Positions 1 to 6,972 of a DNA stretch of 21,069 bases are shown here, in pieces. A program made the translations under genes and the position numbers. The stretch lies in IMG/VR virus record IMGVR_UViG_3300047546_000892, positions 1-21,069 of that record, one strand, 5' to 3'. Under the pieces are notes generated by a model. That model worked only from the letters and a program-made list of their open reading frames with translations. It ran no database searches and had not been told where the DNA came from. The DNA comes from a virus. Each line of letters starts with the position of its first letter. Position 1 is the stretch's first letter.

Positions 1-343
1 CAAACAAATTATTATTGGTCACATTTTTATCTGGAACACTATCATCTTTTTCCAGATCTTTTTGGACTTTTGCTAATTGTAAAAGATCTTTATTTGTTTC
101 TGCCATTGTCTTAATAAGATTAGTAACCACTTCGAATGCACGAGCAGATTCAGATTGTTTTGCAATATCAACAATGTGTTCTAATGCATCATTACCTTTT
201 TCAATTATATCATAAAGATTTCTACGAGCATACTCATAATCATCATTCTTTTGTGCTTTTAATGCAGGAAGAACTTGTGTTATTTTTGATGTAGGTTCTA
301 ATGGTTCTATACCAAGAGTTTGTGAAATTATATCCTTAGCCAT
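1..343 (-). CDS. 16: Terminase small subunit, gp16-like (3' end beyond window)
   Basis: The ATG is at 343-341, and 114 codons are visible before the window edge cuts off the C-terminus. The protein starts MAKDIISQTLGIEP. It contains an acidic DDYEYARRNLYDII segment at about residues 35-48, then a long, probably helical stretch ending in KTMAETNKDLLQLQKDLEK. This matches the T4 small terminase pattern, in which a DDYxxxRRN motif precedes paired helices carrying TxTNxxxLxLxKxM. In T4-like phages gp16 forms a ring that recognises DNA and stimulates the gp17 packaging ATPase. The start overlaps the end of the gp15-like gene by 8 bases, consistent with translational coupling. The order 13-14-15-16 also supports the call, and gp17 would be expected just beyond the window. 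The fragment is intact as far as it goes. Confidence 0.93.
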   Translation of the reverse strand, partial: MAKDIISQTLGIEPLEPTSKITQVLPALKAQKNDDYEYARRNLYDIIEKGNDALEHIVDIAKQSESARAFEVVTNLIKTMAETNKDLLQLAKVQKDLEKDDSVPDKNVTNNNLF

Positions 344-1154
344 TATTTTTGTCCACTATATCAATAATAAATCCATAATTATCAGTTTCATCAATCTGTG
401 ATAGTGCAACTGAAAGATCTGCATTAGAGGTTGGTTCGCCATCTATAGTTAATCCTGGTCTTACAGTAGTGGTTACCAACATACTATTAGCTGTTGTATC
501 AGGGTAGATATTAACAGTAGCAAGTTTAATAATTTTACTTTCTGTAACAGGACCATAGAAATAACACTTCATGGTAAAGTTTAATGTAAATGTAAGTACT
601 TTTCTTGCAATAAAATTATCTTCATATTGATCTTCTATTTGTACTTCATCCAATACTAGAGGGATGTCAGTAACGTTATCAAACTCAGTTCCAAGCAATT
701 TAGCACTTACAGTCCATTCTGGTGTAAAATATGGAAGAATTTGTTCTACGATTCTAAGACCATCTTCCATAGTTTTTGCTAATATTTGTAATCTAAATCC
801 AACATCGTATGGAACAGGATTATATACCTTACTGTATACATTAACACCATTAACATCTTTTTTAGATGCAACCTTGTTTATTGTTTGTAATTTTCTACTA
901 GGCGCATAGTTTATTGAGGAAATAGAAAATGCCATTCTAGGAAGCTTGATAGACGTCTGAGCTATAGCATCTGGATTATCTTGGATACGAGCTAAAAACT
1001 TTTCACGAGGACCATATGCAATTGGAACCTTAAAATTTTGTTCTAAAACTCCAGCTTCATTTCTGCGCTCTATTTTAATATTATTAAATAAAGTTCCAAA
1101 AATTACAACATATTTTTTAAATAATGTATTATAAAATGGAGAGCTACCAATCAT
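336..1154 (-). CDS. 15: Tail completion / sheath stabiliser protein, gp15-like
   Basis: 272 aa. The N-terminus (MIGSSPFYNTLFKKYVVIFG, then LFNNIKIERR) has the T4 gp15 pattern: a short FYN.xxF+RY segment, a hydrophobic patch, LFxNIxIxR, then VPIxYGPREKF at about residues 43-53. In T4, gp15 forms a hexameric ring that ends the tail tube and sheath and joins the tail to the gp13/gp14 neck. The length is close to that of T4 gp15. The ATG shares a base with the stop of the gp14-like gene (TAATG at about 1152-1156), behind a strong AAAGGAGAG ribosome site inside the end of that gene. It lies between the gp14-like and gp16-like genes, as in T4. No signal peptide or membrane segment is seen. Confidence 0.93.
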   Translation of the reverse strand: MIGSSPFYNTLFKKYVVIFGTLFNNIKIERRNEAGVLEQNFKVPIAYGPREKFLARIQDNPDAIAQTSIKLPRMAFSISSINYAPSRKLQTINKVASKKDVNGVNVYSKVYNPVPYDVGFRLQILAKTMEDGLRIVEQILPYFTPEWTVSAKLLGTEFDNVTDIPLVLDEVQIEDQYEDNFIARKVLTFTLNFTMKCYFYGPVTESKIIKLATVNIYPDTTANSMLVTTTVRPGLTIDGEPTSNADLSVALSQIDETDNYGFIIDIVDKNNG

Positions 1155-1882
1155 TATGCTCTCCTTTCAAATTCACTAAACGGATCTCTTTCTGTGAAGT
1201 CTAGGAAATCTAAACCTTCTCTTTCAAATAGATTGTTTTGTGATGTAGTATCTAACTTGTCAATATCATATGCTTCTGTAATAATTGGATCACCATTTTC
1301 ATCTGTAATTGGTGTACCACTTTCAGATTGCATGTAGTATGGTTCTGTAGTTGTTAAGAATGCGTTATATGTTTGATCAATAACATCTACACCAGTATTA
1401 AATATTTCATTAGAATATTCAAACAACTCACAAACAATATCGTAGAATTGTAGTGAACCCATCTGATAAAATACTGGCTTTTTATTAACAAACTTGATTG
1501 CATAGAGAGCTTTAGTAAATGGGAAGAATATAAGATCGCCTTCAAGCGGTCTATCTCTGCTAAGGACAGCACCTACTTCTGTTTCAAATGTTCTTAGTGC
1601 CATAGAGAATGTAATTTGTTCTCTAACTTCAACTCCAAAAGCAGAAAGGAATTCACCCTCACCATCAAAACCATCAACATTACGAACATACATTTCTACT
1701 GATACAGCTGTGCCATACTCAGTAAAGTTTTGTTCTCTAAATGTGTTATTGTAATTAACAATCTTTCTTGGTACATAATAGTTATCAACACCATAGATCT
1801 TGATAGATTCTATTACCAAATCTTCTATTAGTCTTTGTTCACCAGAAGAAGAAAAATTGTTAAAGTATAGTGAGGTTGCCAT
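1154..1882 (-). CDS. 14: Neck protein, gp14-like
   Basis: 242 aa, near the size of T4 gp14. It begins MATSLYFNNFSSSGEQRLIE, followed by a segment about the expected positioning of the neck (IYGVDNYYVPRKI) and then residues that fit an outer-edge beta region (EYGTAVSVEMYVRNVDGFDGEG). The central phrase about a LIFFPFTKALYAIKFVNKK stretch and the acidic, aromatic C-terminus (FLDFTERDPFSEFERR) are typical of this family in T4-like phages. In T4, gp14 joins gp13 in the neck that closes the filled head and accepts the tail. It follows the gp13-like gene by 3 bases and overlaps the gp15-like start by one base, so the three genes read as one translational block. The family call rests on both sequence pattern and gene order. 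Confidence 0.9.
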   Translation of the reverse strand: MATSLYFNNFSSSGEQRLIEDLVIESIKIYGVDNYYVPRKIVNYNNTFREQNFTEYGTAVSVEMYVRNVDGFDGEGEFLSAFGVEVREQITFSMALRTFETEVGAVLSRDRPLEGDLIFFPFTKALYAIKFVNKKPVFYQMGSLQFYDIVCELFEYSNEIFNTGVDVIDQTYNAFLTTTEPYYMQSESGTPITDENGDPIITEAYDIDKLDTTSQNNLFEREGLDFLDFTERDPFSEFERRA

Positions 1883-1885
1883 AAA

Positions 1886-2626
1886 TTATCCAATCATGTC
1901 TGCAACTGGTAAGCTGTAGCTGTTAATCATTTCATCTTCTAGCTTTTCAATCTCATCATGAGCATCATTGTAAATTTTCTCACCATTATACTGTACACCA
2001 CCTGGAAGTTGCATACCAATAAACTTTGTAAGATTAGTACCCCATTGCTTTTTAATCAAAGCAGATGCATATCTTTGTAACCAACGATCGTTCCATACGT
2101 CTTGATATTCTGTAGGATCTACAATTTGATAAGCCTCTACTACAAGATAATATCCTGCAGTAATCTTATCCCAATTTACATCGATATAAAGTTTGTTAGT
2201 ATTTCTGTTATATCTAATTGGTTGTTTTCCAACAAGAAGTTGCTCAAGAAGTTGCAATTGTTGAAATGCCATATAATATGGAACCATTGACTGATATGTC
2301 AAAGTGTAAAGATCGTTGAGAGCAATCTGATATCTGATGTTGAAAATATTGTTAGTTGCAATGTAATCACCAAGATCAAAGATATTGACCGCACCTATAA
2401 TATTTTGAGGTAAGGTGATATATTTGTTGGTTATATCTTCTGATGTAAACTGGTGTTTATAATATACTTTTTCAGTACCATCAAAGTGATAATCCCAATA
2501 ATATTTGAGAGCTTCGTCAATACGATCTTCAACTTGATCATCATCAACGTTAATTTCAATTACAGGCTTGCCTAGTTTTCTAAGGCAATATTCTTTAAAT
2601 TCAGATCTAGATGTTAGTGTAGCCAT
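1886..2626 (-). CDS. 13: Neck / head-completion protein, gp13-like
   Basis: 246 aa. The N-terminal segment (SRSEFKEYCLRKLGKPVIEI, then NVDDDQVEDRIDEALKYYWDYH) is the hallmark of T4-like gp13 proteins: a helical part with CLRxLGxPVIEINVxxxQ and an ExRI.EAL.++.xYH motif. It then has a YKHQFTSEDITNKYITLP stretch and an ADxIG-like C-terminus (SLPVADMIG). T4 gp13 is about 309 aa, so this version is shorter. It acts with gp14 to seal the DNA-filled capsid. The ATG sits behind AAGGATA, and a late-promoter-like CATAAATA lies 18 bases further upstream (2645-2652), so this gene probably opens the gp13-gp16 unit. The upstream neighbour is a Gly-rich fibre-type gene. Confidence 0.92.
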   Translation of the reverse strand: MATLTSRSEFKEYCLRKLGKPVIEINVDDDQVEDRIDEALKYYWDYHFDGTEKVYYKHQFTSEDITNKYITLPQNIIGAVNIFDLGDYIATNNIFNIRYQIALNDLYTLTYQSMVPYYMAFQQLQLLEQLLVGKQPIRYNRNTNKLYIDVNWDKITAGYYLVVEAYQIVDPTEYQDVWNDRWLQRYASALIKKQWGTNLTKFIGMQLPGGVQYNGEKIYNDAHDEIEKLEDEMINSYSLPVADMIG

Positions 2627-2644
2627 GAAAATATCCTTTTTAGA

Positions 2645-2652
2645 TATTTATG
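2645..2652 (-). promoter_or_regulatory. T4-type late promoter (CATAAATA)
   Basis: The minus-strand motif CATAAATA differs from the T4 late consensus TATAAATA only at the first base and fits the NATAAATA form described for cyanophages. It lies 18 bases upstream of the gp13-like ATG and 2 bases after the stop codon of the Gly-rich gene. It would drive the 13-14-15-16 unit. It is recognised by motif only. Confidence 0.6.
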
Positions 2653-2654
2653 AT

Positions 2655-3872
2655 TTATGTCCAGGTTATCTTAAATTTGCCTCTGGCACCAGATCCACCA
2701 GGATATTCAGCAGGTCCTGCAATTCCTCTATCACCCACTGAATATGTTATAGTAGATCTTTGAGGAATTTGACCCTTCACAAAAGAAACGGATGCATATC
2801 CACCACCACCTCCGCCTCCACCACCTGCAGAGTCTTTTACGGATCCACCACCAGATTTCTTACCACCACCAGGTGCAGCACCATTATCATATCCACCACC
2901 ACCGCCACCACCACCTGGAGCTCCACCTGCACCACCTGTACTTCCAGGATTACCTGCAGTACCTGGTGCATTACCTGCTTCACCACCATATCCTGGCGAT
3001 CCATCAACAGCATTGGTACCAGAAGAACCATTCACTTTTATTAATGTACCTACTGGTAATGAACCTGACGATGTACCACCACCTCCTCCAGTTCCAGTTT
3101 TAGTACCATTGTTACCACCAGTACCTCCACCTCCGCCACCAGCTACCACGGAGATATTATTGTAATAGGTTGTTGTAGTTAAAGTTATTGGAGAAGCTAA
3201 TACACCAACTGGAAATCCTCCTTCGTTGGGGTCGGATGTGAAAGGATATCCTTTCTTAGCCCAGTAAATTCTAACTATAAATGTATTTTGAGTAAGTATC
3301 AATGATGTTCCAAAACAAGAAGTATCTCTTCCATAACTATATCTTGGTTCAGAATAAACAAATAATCCATCACTATTTGAAATAAATGGAACACCATTAT
3401 TAAAAAACCATTCTGGTCTCATTAAAGTATAAGTTCCACCAGGTGCTTCGTGAGAATCAGCTAACCATCTATCAACAGTAACTTTCAATCCTTCTGCAAG
3501 TGAAAGAGTTACTCTTCCATTCAAATAACCAGCATATCCGTAACGATCTTTGTCTGATCTATCTGTACCATCAAATCCTCCTACACTTCCTATAGAGAAT
3601 GTAGTTGGATCCCATGGGTTGTTAATTGTTGTAGTGCCAGTTAGTGTGGGAAATAATACGTCTGATTGTGTACCTACACCACCATTAACAGCAATATTGT
3701 GATCGCCACCACCACCTGCTCCACCTCCACCCCACATCTCAAATTTGATTGTGTTGAATGGAGGAAGTGTGAATGTTTTATTTGTTCCTGGTGTATCATC
3801 ATTAAAACCTACTTGTCCAGCAGCAGTGTTGACCCCTCCACCGTAACCTAAGTAGACATTATAGATGCTCAT
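2655..3872 (-). CDS. Gly-rich fibre/adhesin-like virion protein (405 aa)
   Basis: 405 aa with three parts. Residues 20-56 hold a strand-like TFTLPPFNTIKFEMW segment leading into GGGGAGGGG. Residues 57-240 are an ordinary mixed domain. Residues 245-358 are very rich in glycine, with runs of up to nine. The end (GARGKFKITWT) is a closing strand. The layout, TFT.P...I.x.WGGGG opening and Gly-rich block closing with a hydrophobic strand, is common in phage surface proteins. The Gly-rich block recalls the polyglycine-II sandwich of gp38-type adhesins, but that fold is inference here. The ATG overlaps the stop of the upstream 213-aa fibre gene by one base (TAATG), which suggests the two products act together. 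The gene sits where T4 carries wac (fibritin), just before gene 13. The glycine codons give dense CCACC repeats on the plus strand. Confidence 0.75.
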   Translation of the reverse strand: MSIYNVYLGYGGGVNTAAGQVGFNDDTPGTNKTFTLPPFNTIKFEMWGGGGAGGGGDHNIAVNGGVGTQSDVLFPTLTGTTTINNPWDPTTFSIGSVGGFDGTDRSDKDRYGYAGYLNGRVTLSLAEGLKVTVDRWLADSHEAPGGTYTLMRPEWFFNNGVPFISNSDGLFVYSEPRYSYGRDTSCFGTSLILTQNTFIVRIYWAKKGYPFTSDPNEGGFPVGVLASPITLTTTTYYNNISVVAGGGGGGTGGNNGTKTGTGGGGGTSSGSLPVGTLIKVNGSSGTNAVDGSPGYGGEAGNAPGTAGNPGSTGGAGGAPGGGGGGGGYDNGAAPGGGKKSGGGSVKDSAGGGGGGGGGYASVSFVKGQIPQRSTITYSVGDRGIAGPAEYPGGSGARGKFKITWT

Positions 3873-4513
3873 TAGTTGAGCCCTGCACCTGTAATAGCAT
3901 ATGTGTTAGTATCAACACAAAGAATAGTTGCTAAACCTTTAGTATCCAATGTTCTATTGCCAGATGTTCCCAATCCAGCCAAAAGCATGACTCCACCAGT
4001 TTGTGCTATTGTAATAACACCACCGGTTGAGTTGTATATTGTTACGTTATCACCAACGTTAAAAATATTACCAGGCACATTGACTGTACCTGTTGCATAT
4101 ATGAATTTACCAGCATCAGACGATTGTATAGTATAACCATTAGGTTTAGCAGAATCTCTGCTTACCTTTCTAACGTTACCAATACTATCTGATACTACAC
4201 CGGTAGAAACTATATTTCCAGTAACATTAAGACTGCCGCTACTAACTACAATGTTTCCACTGTATATGTTAATGTTATTGTAAAAATTACTTTCACTGTA
4301 AAAATAAGATGGGTTTGTATTTACAACAAACACACCATTTGCAGTTAACTTAGCATTATGAACATGCTCACCAGGAGGACCAATAGGTCTATTTTCCCAT
4401 GAATAAGGTGCACCACCAAACACAAAATAACCATATGTATTCACTGCCTCGTTGAGTGAATTGTTAAGGTCTTCTGCTGTCAGTACATCACCCTGTAAAT
4501 ATGTTACACCCAT
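3872..4513 (-). CDS. Tail-fibre-type protein with glycine-terminated hexad repeats and AGAGL-type end (213 aa)
   Basis: 213 aa. The N-terminus (MGVTYLQGDVLTAEDLNNSL) resembles the start of many phage fibre or baseplate-periphery proteins. Residues about 82-105 carry hexad repeats (YSGNIVVSSGSLNVTG) of the kind seen in trimeric beta shafts. From about residue 112 a domain begins VRKVSRD and contains GYTIQSSDAGKFIYATG, then VTIYNSTGG, and ends NRTLDTKGLATILCV....YAITGAGL. I recognise this C-terminal pattern from many phage tail-fibre proteins; its function is not established. It follows the PAAR gene by 3 bases and overlaps the Gly-rich 405-aa gene by one base, so a shaft-plus-adhesin pair is plausible. 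No catalytic motif is seen. Confidence 0.7.
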   Translation of the reverse strand: MGVTYLQGDVLTAEDLNNSLNEAVNTYGYFVFGGAPYSWENRPIGPPGEHVHNAKLTANGVFVVNTNPSYFYSESNFYNNINIYSGNIVVSSGSLNVTGNIVSTGVVSDSIGNVRKVSRDSAKPNGYTIQSSDAGKFIYATGTVNVPGNIFNVGDNVTIYNSTGGVITIAQTGGVMLLAGLGTSGNRTLDTKGLATILCVDTNTYAITGAGLN

Positions 4514-4516
4514 AGT

Positions 4517-4870
4517 TTATCCTAGTATAAATGTTTGACTTAAAGGAACATTGGGACCACCAAGTACTAAAGGTCCACCAAATCTTCCTGAATTGGATGG
4601 TGATTCTAAAGGAGCATTAGATACTGCTGCTCCTCCATAAATTGTAGCTCCACATCCAGTTTTACTACCATAAACTGAAGTAACTTTTCCTTCAGTTTTA
4701 AAGTTTCCTGAACCATTGACAATCTTAGTTATACCATGACCAGGAATAGGGCAGGAGTGTAAATCTCCTACCCTAGCTGTTAGTACACCTTCAGTCTTTG
4801 TGACAGCAGAGCATGTAATAATAGATCCACCATGACTACTGCTATCATTAAGTCTAGCAATTAATGCCAT
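4517..4870 (-). CDS. 5.4: PAAR-domain tail-spike tip protein, gp5.4-like
   Basis: 117 aa. The core RVGDLHSCPIPGHG (residues 33-46), followed by VNGSGNFKTEGK and TGCGATIYGG (to about residue 80), is the classic PAAR pattern. His13, His38, Cys40, His45 and Cys73 are candidate metal ligands. PAAR proteins sharpen the membrane-piercing spike of contractile tails; in T4-like phages the equivalent is gp5.4, which caps gp5. The C-terminal tail after residue 85 is Pro/Gly/Ser-rich and may contact neighbours. The ATG overlaps the GH19 enzyme stop by one base (TAATG), tightly coupling spike tip and muralytic enzyme. In T4, gp5.4 lies beside gene 5, so its place in a fibre cluster before gene 13 is different. 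The family call is firm; the symbol is by analogy. Confidence 0.9.
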   Translation of the reverse strand: MALIARLNDSSSHGGSIITCSAVTKTEGVLTARVGDLHSCPIPGHGITKIVNGSGNFKTEGKVTSVYGSKTGCGATIYGGAAVSNAPLESPSNSGRFGGPLVLGGPNVPLSQTFILG

Positions 4871-5484
4871 TAAGCACCAAGAATCTGTTTGAACTCTTCA
4901 GTGTGCTTCTGACGATCCTCTAGACCAATAGTACCACCGTTGATCTTTTTAGTAACTGCTGTAACATCGTCAGCATCAGCTAATTTGTTAAGACCATTCT
5001 TGTGCCAGAACCATGCTGCTGATTCAACTGCACCTTCTGGTGTTCCAAGATACTCAACAACCTGATCTAGATCTACACCCATATCACCAGCAAGTGATGT
5101 ATAATTTGAACGACCGGTCAACTGAATTAAACCGCGACCACGAAACTTATATCCATCACCAGATGCTTCATCACCATTTCCCATACGTGAAGAATACACT
5201 ACGTTTGCAATCTTTTCTGGCTGTCTTGCATAATCGTTTGGATCTTTATCCTTAAAATACTTTGGAAAGATCTTCGAAAGGCCATCAGCTGAATAGTTTA
5301 GGTTTTCTTCGATAACTCTGAAACCACCAGACTCGTGTGCAGTTTGTGCAAGAAAATGTGAAAGACGTAGTGCAGAATTAATTTCATATTTTTCTGAAAG
5401 TGTATCTAGACTTGATACGAGAGCTGATACGACATCTGCATCTGAACTTGGATATCCGTGCTTAATTTGTTCTTCAGTAATCAT
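4870..5484 (-). CDS. GH19-type (chitinase-fold) muralytic enzyme
   Basis: 204 aa. The family signature is clear: AQTAHESGGFRVIEENLNYS (residues 46-65) holds the expected catalytic Glu51 and the second acidic residue Glu59 or Glu60. It is followed by YKFRGRGLIQLTGRSNY (112-128) and KKINGG (179-184). Phage GH19 proteins of this size usually cleave the peptidoglycan glycan strand. No signal peptide, membrane segment or separate wall-binding domain is seen. A strong AAGGAG (5491-5496), spaced 6 bases from the ATG and overlapping the upstream stop, suggests high expression. The product is translationally coupled to the PAAR spike-tip gene downstream. It could be an endolysin for release, or a virion enzyme used in entry; the coupling favours the second, but this is inference. 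No holin is recognised nearby. Confidence 0.9.
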   Translation of the reverse strand: MITEEQIKHGYPSSDADVVSALVSSLDTLSEKYEINSALRLSHFLAQTAHESGGFRVIEENLNYSADGLSKIFPKYFKDKDPNDYARQPEKIANVVYSSRMGNGDEASGDGYKFRGRGLIQLTGRSNYTSLAGDMGVDLDQVVEYLGTPEGAVESAAWFWHKNGLNKLADADDVTAVTKKINGGTIGLEDRQKHTEEFKQILGA

Positions 5485-5494
5485 AATAATCTCC

Positions 5495-6961
5495 TTATAC
5501 TATATTTTCGTTATACATTATGAATGCAAGTTGTACTCTTGGAGGTACATAGGAATATGATTGTCCAGCAATAATATTAGTCACATCCTGAGTATCTGTT
5601 ATATTATATTTAAAAGTACTAGCAGTTGAAATTGCATGTGTGTGATTTAATGCATCTTCATAGCTGTGACTTCCAATGTCAGTTGGTGTTCCAGATCCTA
5701 CCTCTTGACCAGTAAGTGGTCCAAGATGGGAATGATTACCATTAGCAGCCATTGATATAGAAGAAATAGTTAACGTATTTGATGAGCTAAAAACCGTATC
5801 GTGACAATTATTTGCAGCATCGAAGTTAGCATAAATGAAGTACCCTCTTAAATCAGGAGTACCATTATTACCATCACAGAAGTGCCAGTTAACTGGAAGA
5901 ACTTCTGAGTTAGAATATATTCCTTGATACAGAGTATTCAATCCTATAGAATACCCAATAATAACACCATTAGCAATTGGTGTATTATTTTGTGTTGTTA
6001 TCCAACCTTTGAGTATCTTGGATCTTGTAGCAACATTGGAAGTATAAGTTACTGCATGGTTATGAACACCAGCATCATTTACGATGTAACCAAGCTGTCC
6101 ACTCTTCTTTGATTTTCTCTTTTGTGATGGCATCACACCACTGTGGTTGTGGTTTGTAACTGTACTTGATGTTATTGAAAATGTAAGAGAGTTTGCTATC
6201 AACAAAGCACCAACATTATCACTCTTACATATTAGAGGCAACACTTTACCAGTAGCCGTATTGCTATGATAATCATCGCTTCTAGAATATGCGTTTGATG
6301 GTAGATTGTTACCAAAAACAACTATGTTTTTAGGAAGATATGTTAGCTTTTTCTCATTATATACTTCATTTAGGTTAGTAACGAGCTGAGGATCTCTCAA
6401 AATAGGTTTAACAGCTACTGCATTGATACCAGCAACTCTATTAGCAAACCCATCATATCTTCCATACTGAACTCCACGAAGACCAGCGGCAATATTGTTT
6501 GCTGTATGGAAATGAGTGTATGATCCTTTTTGTTCAATATAGCTTTGAGGACCAGTTTGTTCACCTGGTGCAGCTCCTAATGCATTGTATACATTAGTGC
6601 GAACTAAAGTAGTTGGATTGTGTGTATGTGATTCGAATAATGTTGCACCAGTATTTGGAAGTGTTGTTGTTGGAGCAAAACACACACCAGTATTTGAATT
6701 CCAATTTGCATCTGCATTGATACAAGTTACAAGAGGATCACACTTTAATAACGAAGGTGTTCCATCTGCATTGTATATTGTTATATTGGGAAAATATATT
6801 TCTTGATAATTTCTATAATTATCTAAGTTTAATGTTCCGCTTGTAAATTCATTATCTTTACCATAGTAAAATAATACAGAATATAACGGAACATATGTTT
6901 GTTCTTTTGGTGCTGAACTTAAACCATCAGTTCTTAGTAAACCTGCTTTTGAAATTGGCAT
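5495..6961 (-). CDS. Tail-collar / short-tail-fibre-like protein with six HxH motifs (488 aa)
   Basis: 488 aa. Near the C-terminus, residues 353-377 read EVLPVNWHFCDG....TPDLRGYF, the core of the phage tail-collar domain (usually GWLLCDG...PDLRGRF). The protein ends PPRVQLAFIMYNENIV, like the usual PPYYALAFIM ending. HxH motifs occur at 112-114, 150-152, 271-273, 300-302, 410-412 and 440-442, in three pairs. In T4 gp12, His residues from HxH in a trimer bind a metal ion at the receptor-binding tip. The N-terminal 100 residues are not recognised. A short, very basic stretch (QKRKSKKSG, 280-288) sits in the second unit. The start is weakly supported by a GGAATG-type site. The protein is probably a trimeric short-tail-fibre or collar protein. 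It lies between a collagen-like fibre gene and the GH19/PAAR pair. Confidence 0.8.
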   Translation of the reverse strand: MPISKAGLLRTDGLSSAPKEQTYVPLYSVLFYYGKDNEFTSGTLNLDNYRNYQEIYFPNITIYNADGTPSLLKCDPLVTCINADANWNSNTGVCFAPTTTLPNTGATLFESHTHNPTTLVRTNVYNALGAAPGEQTGPQSYIEQKGSYTHFHTANNIAAGLRGVQYGRYDGFANRVAGINAVAVKPILRDPQLVTNLNEVYNEKKLTYLPKNIVVFGNNLPSNAYSRSDDYHSNTATGKVLPLICKSDNVGALLIANSLTFSITSSTVTNHNHSGVMPSQKRKSKKSGQLGYIVNDAGVHNHAVTYTSNVATRSKILKGWITTQNNTPIANGVIIGYSIGLNTLYQGIYSNSEVLPVNWHFCDGNNGTPDLRGYFIYANFDAANNCHDTVFSSSNTLTISSISMAANGNHSHLGPLTGQEVGSGTPTDIGSHSYEDALNHTHAISTASTFKYNITDTQDVTNIIAGQSYSYVPPRVQLAFIMYNENIV

Positions 6962-6972
6962 TTGTCATTCCA

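Noticed and set aside
1387-1572. 61-aa open frame on the minus strand inside the gp14-like gene
   Set aside because: It is in another frame of a well-supported conserved gene, with no ribosome site or recognisable sequence. Other short internal frames (2837-3031, 8139-8339, 12127-12369) were dropped for the same reason.
2760-3150. CRISPR-like or satellite array of CCACC repeats
   Set aside because: The repeats keep the reading frame of poly-Gly and have no spacer pattern. The same applies to 8560-9960.
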